DNA from: Acanthornis magna
Taxonomy: Eukaryota > Chordata > Aves > Passeriformes > Acanthizidae
Assembly (NCBI GenBank): GCA_036785705.1
Contig: JAWUZG010000355.1
Coordinates: 558,001-622,000 of the forward strand
DNA: 64,000 nt
Reading direction: 5' to 3'
A program made the translations under genes and the position numbers. Positions 26,301 to 33,518 of the stretch are shown here, piece after piece. The notes below the pieces were generated by a model that worked only from the letters and a program-made list of their open reading frames with translations, had not been told where the DNA came from and did not search any database. The stretch's first letter is position 1; every line of letters begins with the position of its first letter.

Positions 26301-27013
26301 AGTACTGGTAAAATACCACAGAAATGTGTGTTATTCTGCACGTTGGAAAGTGAGTCTTAGTATGTGAGGAATGTCAAAGCTGAGAATTTGGAATGGATGT
26401 TTCTGCCCAGTTTTAAAATGTATTTATGCATATTTAGCATTTCTTCTACTGAAAAACTAATTCTTGATTGTATCCAAAAAGAGGACCCTTGCTTTAGTGT
26501 TAGAGATGCAAGAACCTCTTCCTTCAGTTGCAGGGTGAGTGCAGAGTGCTGTGCCTTTTCCACATACTCTGAAGAATGAGTCCAAAGAAAAATGACTCTT
26601 TGGGGTCAATGGCAAATAAACCTTCCCTCCTTTTCTTACAGGTGGTCCTTAATCCCCAGAAAAATCAGAGCAGCTAGTTGTGTTGGGGCATTGTTGCTGT
26701 GTCTTAGTCTTACGCATACTTTGGAGAATGAAGGTTGCTGTGAGTTTTAGCAAAATTCTGTTCCAGGCACTGTGCAAAGCTTCAGTGCCTCTCCATGTCC
26801 CAGGTGAGCATGTCTGAGTAACAACACAATGATCCAGCTCATGAAGCTGCAGAATGAAGTCTTGTGTTACTGAAGGCTGCAGCAAGAGGTCATGAAGTGG
26901 CTGGTGTGACTAAACCAGTGTGGCAGTGTTAGGGAGGCTGCTGCTGAATGAGAGAGAAAAACTGACTGGAAAAGACAAGAGTCAAGGAGCAGAGATGAGC
27001 GCCCTGTAAAAAA
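23321..27013. other. Non-coding interval left of the provirus
   Basis: AT-rich DNA with no recognised gene or mobile element. Open frames are all below 100 codons and have no splice context I would trust. Confidence 0.55.
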
Positions 27014-27019
27014 CATTCA
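27014..27019. repeat. Target-site duplication, left copy
   Basis: CATTCA directly precedes the TG of the left LTR and is repeated exactly after the CA of the right LTR. A 6-bp duplication is the size made by alpharetroviral (and several betaretroviral) integrases. Confidence 0.95.
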
Positions 27020-27284
27020 TGTTGCCTTTCTTAGGCGTGGTGACCTGGTTCGGAAACGGCACGGCGGCACCCCCCGGCCGCTCGGGCCATCAGCTCACAG
27101 ACACCACTGTGGTGGATGGCAAATGGCGTTTATTGGTGATTAGCACCGCATAATATAACTTTGGTTTACAACATCACATCCGTCTGCTTACATCATAAAC
27201 TAAACACTATTGGCTATCTGGGGAGGGGTCCTATCTTTCCGTACAGCACGATATCTTCCGACCGCCAGACCCTACCTACCCACA
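27020..27284 (-). repeat. 3' LTR
   Basis: 265 bp with TG...CA ends on either strand. It differs from the other LTR at three sites by eye (T/C near 27027, A/G near 27174, C/T near 27276), all transitions. On the minus strand it contains a CCAAT box (ATTGG on plus, 27209-27213), a TATA-like element (27151-27157) and AATAAA (27129-27134). It directly follows the polypurine tract. Confidence 0.96.
27129..27134 (-). terminator. Retroviral polyadenylation signal
   Basis: TTTATT on plus, AATAAA on the transcribed minus strand, inside the 3' LTR about 20 bp downstream of the TATA-like element. It is the expected 3'-end signal of proviral RNA. The same hexamer occurs at the matching place in the 5' LTR (31147-31152). 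Confidence 0.8.
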
Positions 27285-27298
27285 TTTCCCCCCTCCCC
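27285..27298 (-). other. Polypurine tract
   Basis: On the minus strand this reads GGGGAGGGGGGAAA immediately before the TG of the 3' LTR. It is fourteen uninterrupted purines at the place where plus-strand DNA synthesis is primed. Its presence is further proof of orientation. Confidence 0.93.
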
Positions 27299-27470
27299 AT
27301 GCTAATCTAAGAGGACTAACAAACGTATAAAAAGGTATTAAGGAGGTAGAACAGAAGGCACTTTGAATAAGTGGTAACTAGGGGGGTAAGGGGATGGGAT
27401 ATAGCTTGGGGTAACTAGGGATGACTGGGGATAATACTGCATAAGGAATTGGGGATAACTAGGGATAACA
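27299..27470 (-). other. Proviral 3' untranslated region with CCC-rich repeats
   Basis: Between the env stop and the polypurine tract lie about 170 bp. On the sense strand they repeat a degenerate GTTAYCCCYAG-type word; on plus this shows as GGGATAACTAGGGATAAC (27451-27468) and related words back to about 27370. No coding frame is evident. It may be a 3' RNA element (alpharetroviruses carry export-promoting direct repeats downstream of env) or simple drift of a short tandem repeat. Confidence 0.6.
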
Positions 27471-29399
27471 CTACAAAGGTACATTCTTAGCACAGTTGTT
27501 TTCTACGAACAGAATGTTAACTTTGTCCAGCCGGCTCTTGACAAATGACACGAGCCTGTTTAATATGCACGGCCCGAAGACCAAAGCCAGTATGATCATT
27601 GCAATCGGCCCTATCAAAGTAGATATCAGGGTGGTTAGCCATGACGAATGGTTGAACCAGGATTCGAACCAATTTGGCTGTGCCTCTCGTTCCCTTTTTC
27701 GCTTTTCCAATCCCTCTCGCAATTTGGCCATTGTCATCCTTGCTACGCCGGTGTGGTCTGCATATACACAACACTCTTCATTAAGTGCAACGCACATACC
27801 CCCTTGCTGTGAGAACACCAGGTCTAAAGCTCTTTGGTTTTGTAGCACCACTTCAGATAATGATCTAATGGACTGTTCCAGTGCAGTTATTGACTGCTCA
27901 ATTCTAGCCAGGTCTTCATCTACTGCCACTCTCAAGGCACTAAATTCTTTACTCTGTTGCACCAGGGATGCTACGCCGGTACCGACTCCCGCGCCTCCTA
28001 GAAGCATCAGGGTGGCTACTGTCAATGCTGTAAAAGGTTCTCGTTTCGACAGATGATGTTCTGGGGTAACCTGTGCATCATAAACAAAGTCTTCAGGATG
28101 GTAAAATATTTTAGGAATGATGGATACCTGAACACAATATTCTGAGGACTCACTAAATATTTCTAACGACAAACAAGGTGTAACTCCAATAGTAGAACAA
28201 ACCCACTTGGCATTTTCGGCCAGTACTAACCACTTTGCGGAGGGTTTGTATTGTGACTTGTTAGTACACAGACGTTTCTTATGCTCTGGGACTTTGCCTA
28301 TGCACACGCCACTGTCCATCACCTGTGTCAAGGTGATGCCTCGCTTTTCTGTGTCCCAGTTGCACTGGGCCGGGTTTGTGTCATTTGCTTGTATAGGTGT
28401 GTCACTTACTCCCACTGCCTCATAAAACGGGGGAGTTATTCCGTAGCACAACCAGCAATGCTCCGTAAGATTTGGATTAGTTTTGTTCAATATCTGATAG
28501 CTGGCTTGCATCATTTTCCAAAATGAATTTCGATAAGGGGCATTGGTGGTGTGTGTTACTGCGGGCGTAGTGGGATAGGTATTTGTCGAAGTTTTCTGGT
28601 TGTTGGTCTCTGTGGTTGCGTAGTCATGACCAGGAGTAGTTCGGACTACTTTATTAACAAATGGTTGGCTGGGAGTTACTGGCGGTGGATCATTTGGGAC
28701 AACCTCCTTTTTTATGAGGATTAAGCCACCTTTGTCTGTCCCTGGTTCCGTGTACCTTATTCCCCAAATCTTTCCAAGTAACCAACTGTGTTCATGGGGC
28801 TCGGTAACATTTAAATAGAGGTATCGGCAATTTCCGCGTCCCCGCCATCCTTGTGGTGATGTGCAGCCGCGTGGGCCCCACTGGACTTTTAAATATCTGT
28901 CCCTGCCGGCACCAGGTATCCAATCAGGGGCTATGGTCTCACAGCCCTAGTGGCTGCAATAATATTGATTAGGGTAGTTGTAATACCCTTTCTCAGGATT
29001 AGAGCTGGGACACATATAAAAGCCCAGAAACTCCCAACAACGCTGTCTTGGGACAAGCTGGCATAGGGAGGCATTAAAACTCGGCGCACCTGATGTTATT
29101 TGGGTTGCAATAACCTTTTGGTCCCCAAATCGAAGGAGGGACCATTTGAATGGCTGGTGGTAATGACTATGTGATTCTACTTGCCCCATAGTAACAAACC
29201 CGAACACTAAAAGCACGCAAAGGCATCGTGGTCTTTTTTCTCGGTGGCTTTTCCGCTGTTGGTCAGGTTCTGTCGATGCGGAGCTCTCAGGCGTGGACGG
29301 GATGTTTGGCGGCTTGTCGTCTCTGCTTACCATCGGGGCGTATGGGTTACGGGGGTGTCCGATGAACTGGTCTTGTGAACAAAAACTCACAGTTTTCAT
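27471..29399 (-). pseudogene. Gamma-type retroviral env with one internal stop
   Basis: One frame of 643 codons runs from ATG at 29399 to TAG at 27471. It is broken only by an amber codon at 28947-28949, about residue 151, inside a cysteine motif of the receptor-binding half of SU. In order: a hydrophilic leader of about 58 residues ending in a basic stretch; a hydrophobic signal core (CVLLVFGFV); SU with cysteine-rich N-terminal half; a proline/threonine-rich hinge (PPPVTPSQP region); CWLC (28446-28457), the thiol-exchange motif that forms the SU-TM disulfide. The cleavage region is LSKR (near 28041). Then come a glycine/alanine-rich fusion peptide, an immunosuppressive-type segment (27795-27845), CX6CC (27768-27794), a membrane anchor (27564-27638) and a short tail. 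CX6CC plus CWLC mark a gamma-type Env, unlike the alpha-type Env normally paired with this gag. N-glycosylation sequons include NAS, NVT, NLT, NKS and NHS. At least the amber codon makes it non-functional as full-length protein. TM-coding sequence is intact. Confidence 0.93.
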
Positions 29400-29402
29400 T
29401 AG

Positions 29403-31001
29403 TTTTATTGTGGACCATGGTGACGGTTTAGCAATTATTCTAGAAGCTGTGCGAATAGCTTCTCTGGCAGCACGGGTAGTTGCTATAACTTTATGAGCTC
29501 ACAGGCCCTGGGCTTGAGCCTGGGGAGTGATCATTGTGGGGTCTGTACCCATTAACCGCTGCAGGCTGGAGCCATGCAGTGGGTGGTCCGCCCCAGTTAC
29601 TTGGGCTAGTTGTCTTGTACAATTGTCTTCTCATTCTTGCTTAAAAACAATCATCCCTGCTCCATCCAAGATTAATCTACAAGTTTGTTTTATATCGAAC
29701 GGAAGCATGTCATCCCCCCCAAAGATACCGTCTATAAGGGTGGAGACCATAGCAGAATTGAGCCCTTTGTCTGCAATTGCTTTAACAATCGCTTGTACAT
29801 CCTTAGGGTTAACTGGTGAATGGACCCTCTGTCCCCCTTCTGTCACTCGGACCGGGAACGCCAGTGCGGCCGACGGGGCCCAGTCGGCACACGCAATCTT
29901 TATTTTCCTCCAATCCGTAAGAGGGATTTGACTCTCTAACGGCCTCTCCTTATTCTGGCTTTTAATTCTGTTTGCTCCCGTATCCTCCCACTCTAAGTCC
30001 GAATCAGTTGCGAGCCACTCGCTCCAGCTTGTGTCTGATTCGGAGCCGGAAGTCGACTGACCAGCCACTTCCGGGTTCCAACGCCTTTTGGTAGGGCTCC
30101 GGCCCCGCCCACTTCCCTTGCGGGCAGGCCGTTCCCTCCCTCTTGCCTCGCCCCGCCTTCTAGTCGGCGGGGTGTTTGCCTTATAGGGGCATTGTTTAAA
30201 ATAGGCGCTCTGGTCAACTCTCCGCCCCTCGCGCACGCTCCTCTCTCTCTTTCGGTCACTCCCACCATCCTTATCGCATTCCTTATCACTTTCCTTCTCC
30301 ACTCCTTTACACATGCATGTTAGGTTAATCGGTGCCTCCCTGTTCCCGCCGGGCGCATCTTCATCCCGCCCACTTTCTTTGTTCTCGGCACCATGCTGAG
30401 GCGCATAGGGCGGTGGTCTGGCCCAGGCTTCCTCAGACCCCACTCTCCCCGCAGCACTCCTGGCCTCCTCGGCCAACTCGTCCGAAAAAGATTTTGCCTG
30501 CTTTGACTCCTCTGCAAGCGAGCCTGGATCTGGGGATTGGGGGGGTGCAGTACCTCCTCGCAAATCCCCAGGTTCAGCCGAATCGCCATCGCCTGGGGGG
30601 TACAGTGTCTGCGTAGCCGCCCCAACTCCCAATCTCGGGATGGCTAGTAAACAGTTCTTTGCCGCCTTCCAGGTCTCCTGCTCTTAGATAGCCTTTTGCA
30701 GGGCCTGTACGACTTTACCCCAGGACTTAAGGTGTTTTCCACTACCTGAGGACATTGTTTCCTCAGCTAAAGCCTTAGTACATTTATCCCACACCTCAGG
30801 GTGGAGAATATCTACCGGTTGGTCTATGACCCTGATCTGCAAAAGCCTCGCAACAGCGAGAGTAAAATCTTTGGGCTTACAATCAATACCCCACTGTTCA
30901 TGTAACTGGTATACGACCTTCACAAGGGCTTCCATCGTCCTTGTTGGTCCGGGAGCGTCCTCCCCGCCGAAGTTGGTCCCGCCACTTCGGCCGCCGTTCA
31001 T
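29403..31001 (-). pseudogene. Alpharetrovirus-like gag, truncated and with three stops
   Basis: The frame opens at ATG 31001. The homologous matrix start is probably the second ATG at 30935, because the protein there begins Met-Glu-Ala-Leu like alpharetroviral matrix. Matrix occupies about 30935-30690, ending at TAA 30684-30686. The same frame continues through a late-domain motif PPPY (30405-30416), an arginine-rich stretch (30081-30161), an acidic Ser/Trp-rich stretch, and the capsid N-terminal domain (from about 29925; LTDWRKIK). TGA codons interrupt capsid at 29631-29633 and 29499-29501. Capsid ends at PSPWSTIK (29403-29426), immediately before where the major homology region should be, and env follows three bases later. 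Nucleocapsid zinc knuckles and protease are missing. No frameshift is present. Gag normally assembles the virion; this copy cannot make a full product. Confidence 0.9.
30916..30917 (-). other. Candidate retroviral splice donor at gag codon 6/7
   Basis: The minus strand reads AAG|GTCGTA exactly after the sixth codon counted from the ATG at 30935. In Rous sarcoma virus the env splice donor is also after codon six of gag, so the position is conserved even though the consensus is only moderate. The matching acceptor cannot be placed, because it lay in or near the deleted pol. Confidence 0.45.
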
Positions 31002-31017
31002 CCGATCTCAGGCGATC

Positions 31018-31035
31018 TCCCGGGTTTCGGCACCA
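31018..31035 (-). other. Primer-binding site, tRNA-Phe type
   Basis: The minus strand reads TGGTGCCGAAACCCGGGA two bases after the 5' LTR. This is the complement of the 3' end of vertebrate tRNA-Phe including its CCA. Alpharetroviruses usually use tRNA-Trp and gammaretroviruses usually tRNA-Pro, so this sets the lineage apart. Confidence 0.88.
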
Positions 31036-31037
31036 CT

Positions 31038-31302
31038 TGTTGCCCTTCTTAGGCGTGGTGACCTGGTTCGGAAACGGCACGGCGGCACCCCCCGGCCGCT
31101 CGGGCCATCAGCTCACAGACACCACTGTGGTGGATGGCAAATGGCGTTTATTGGTGATTAGCACCGCATAATATAACTTTGGTTTACAACGTCACATCCG
31201 TCTGCTTACATCATAAACTAAACACTATTGGCTATCTGGGGAGGGGTCCTATCTTTCCGTACAGCACGATATCTTCCGACCGCCAGACCCTACTTACCCA
31301 CA
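31038..31302 (-). repeat. 5' LTR
   Basis: 265 bp, TG...CA, 98.9% identical to the left LTR by eye (three transitions). U3 is the right-hand part and U5 the left. It is short compared with alpharetroviral LTRs of about 330 bp. It abuts the 6-bp target duplication on the right and, after two bases, the primer site on the left. Confidence 0.96.
31169..31231 (-). promoter_or_regulatory. LTR core promoter (CCAAT and TATA-like)
   Basis: On the minus strand CCAAT (31227-31231) lies about 52 bp upstream of TATATTA (31169-31175). Expected initiation about 25-30 bp further on falls near the AATAAA at 31147-31152, implying a short R region and a U5 of roughly 90 bp. Both copies keep these sites, so the LTR may still be able to initiate transcription; activity is inference. 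Confidence 0.65.
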
Positions 31303-31308
31303 CATTCA
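31303..31308. repeat. Target-site duplication, right copy
   Basis: CATTCA, identical to the left copy, directly follows the terminal CA of the right LTR. Confidence 0.95.
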
Positions 31309-32339
31309 TAGGCCATAACAGAGTCCAACAAAGGTTTTTTAATTAGTAACACTAAAGATGGGTTAGAAAATTGCACCTGGACCAGTATTATTCACATATG
31401 GGGTGAAGTTCATAAGGATTTAATTTCAGCAGTAATAGTTTCCTCTTATAAATAACAGTCTGAAGCTGCTACACCAAGGAGGTTGCTGTTATTGCCTTAT
31501 TGGGGGGGGTGGGGGGGTGGGAAGTGAATGCTGGAGGGGTGAAATTACTTGTTTCAAGTCACTCAGCTGATCCAAACAGATTGAGCAGCAATTCCCAGTC
31601 TCCCTAAAGTATCAGAGCAGTGCATAGTGTGTGCAGTATATATAAACCAACAAACACCAGTTTGTGACTCTGTGGCACAGCATGGCGGGGTTCACCCAGC
31701 ATCTGGGAGCTGCCTCCTCAGTACCTGGATCTGGGATAGGGAGGAGGAAGACTGGGGGTGGACTCGTCCTTCTCCCACGAGTGGCCAAGGTCTTCCAGTT
31801 GCTACCAAAAACTATGTGCAGTCATGCAAAATTAATATATAATCCAAGTGTGTGGGTTGAGTGGTTGATATGAGCTACTGTGGTGGCCAAATTTTGTTGA
31901 GTGCCAATACTGTCAGCAAGTTGTCCCTCATCATTTTGTAGGTATTAGTAAGTTCATTTCGTGTTCTTTGATAGTGCTTATTATCTAAATTATTTTAAAT
32001 GGTTTGTGTCAGTTCAGTAAATACTGGTTATGATTTAAAAAGCATTTTCACAGGTGCTTTACTACATTTGTATTCAAGAGGCATATGCTCCTTTGCATAC
32101 ATCATATAGATAGGCAGTCACTTTCAGAAGCTGATGTTTCACCCATGTATGGATGGATTTCTATAAGATGAAGTAGAGACTTCTCTGTCAGAGAAAACCA
32201 TTGTAACTCTCAAATTCTTTGGTCTTGTCATTTTATTCCAAAGCGTGCAAATGACTTCCAGGCATAAAATCTCCAGAAAGTATTCGTAACTTTGCATGAG
32301 GAGCCTGATCCAAAGGTTTCCTTCTTTCAAAGCTGCTGG
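31309..32339. other. Non-coding interval with a G-run
   Basis: AT-rich host DNA resuming after the provirus. At 31502-31521 runs of eight, seven and three guanines are separated by single T residues, a strong quadruplex-forming tract. Nothing else recognised. Confidence 0.6.
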
Positions 32340-32760
32340 AAAGTAGGCAGCATGTGTGTCACCTGCCAGAGCAGCCTCAGGCTCTAGCTCACCCTCCTCG
32401 TGGCAGAGCTGTACTCAGGCTGTATTCATGGCACCGTGCTGGCTTCTGCTTTAGTTACCAGATCCACTTTCACACCTTCCGACTTGTCTTCCAGGCTTCC
32501 GAGGGAGGCCCGACCATGTCAGGGTGGGTGTGTGAAGGGTGAAAGTGAAGCAGGGATGTCGAGAAGGCTTTCCAGGCGTTCCTGCCAGCCCCTTTCTCTG
32601 CCCACTGTCCCTGTGCTCGGTGTCGTTCCCGCGCTGCATTCTCCCTCCTGCCCAGTGGATGGCAATGATGTCCCGGTTTTGCTCAAAGGGAGCCGGTGCC
32701 CCATCCACAATGAGTGTGCTATGTTCCCGAGGACTGCATCCCAATTATTCCCATGATTCA
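32340..32760. other. GC- and CpG-enriched block, unidentified
   Basis: This 420-bp block is clearly richer in G, C and CpG than its flanks and is open for 80-118 codons in several frames on both strands, as expected from composition. No family is recognised in either orientation. It could be an eroded LTR, an old regulatory block or an exon of an unknown transcript. No convincing splice pair brackets it. Confidence 0.3.
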
Positions 32761-32762
32761 TT

Positions 32763-32835
32763 TTTACTACTACTACTTCTCTTTTTTTTCTTATACTTTT
32801 TTTTCTTCTTCCTCCCCCCTTTCCTTTTAAAATTA
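32763..32835. repeat. Pyrimidine-rich low-complexity tract
   Basis: Almost pure C/T on the plus strand, starting with an ACT triplet run. Low-complexity sequence with no coding content. Confidence 0.8.
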
Positions 32836-33456
32836 TTTTCTCCCCATTCCCTGTAAACTAACTGTGCTGTTGTGATGGTCTGTGTTGCCGACTCAGGATA
32901 TTTTGGCTTAGATTTAGTTAAGCACTTGCACAGATGTCACTGATTCTGTGTGATCGTAGACCTCTTACGAAATGCCATGATAAAGGAGGACAGGCTTCAT
33001 GATTAAATGGCCCCTTCCAGACCTTAAATATTACGAATCTCACTTCTGTGGTACAGTGGAAAGACGATTAGGACTTCTTACACTACAAAGGAAGAAAGGG
33101 AGGTGAAATTTTTAACTGAAACTTCCAAATATATTTCTCCTACTTCCACAACCTCAGGGTCAACTGCTCTAGGTAACAGGAACTTTAATTACTTTCAGTA
33201 ACTTGCCAGGGACAAACACTATTTATGTGCCATATCTACTACCGTCGTGATACCATAAACATGCTGCTGTTGGGAATGGTTTCTACTGCCTAGTTTCTAT
33301 GTAAATATCCAAAAATGTGTGCATTTTGGAGATGCTGGGGTTTTCTAGCTACCACTTAATTATATGAAAACTGAACTAGACTACATTTGGTAAGAATTGG
33401 CTATAAACCAAAGGGTCTATTCTTTAGACAGACTCATCAGTAAAAAAATCCACGAT

Positions 33457-33518
33457 AAAATAATAATAATAATAACAACAATAATAACGAATCATAATAA
33501 ATATAATAAATAAATAGC
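33457..33518. repeat. AAT-rich microsatellite
   Basis: Imperfect ATA/AAT/AAC trinucleotide repeats that decay to the right. Confidence 0.85.

Larger units (their letters stand above)
27020..31302 (-). mobile_element. Endogenous retrovirus, LTR-gag-env-LTR, pol deleted
   Basis: A 4,283-bp provirus in minus orientation. Reading along its own strand: 5' LTR, tRNA-Phe primer site, alpharetrovirus-like gag interrupted by stops, gamma-type env with one stop, polypurine tract, 3' LTR. Protease, reverse transcriptase, RNase H and integrase are entirely absent, so it cannot move on its own. The 6-bp target duplication and paired LTRs show ordinary retroviral integration, so the pol-less genome was either packaged in trans or lost pol after insertion. 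The gag/env pairing and tRNA-Phe primer match, as far as I recall, an avian recombinant ERV lineage described from zebra finch. The element is visibly GC-richer than its flanks. It is antisense to the inferred host transcription. Confidence 0.95.

Noticed and set aside
27660..27670. Perfect RNA polymerase III B-box (GGTTCGAATCC on minus), suggesting a tRNA or SINE
   Set aside because: It falls inside env codons before the membrane anchor, with no A-box or cloverleaf around it. Coincidence.
27496..28056. 186-codon plus-strand open frame
   Set aside because: Exact antisense of the env TM region; it exists only because env is open on the other strand.
32985..33040. Sense CR1 3' end (GGCCCCTTCCAGACC)
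   Set aside because: Only about 20 bp resemble CR1 and the preceding GGTTGGACT word is absent.
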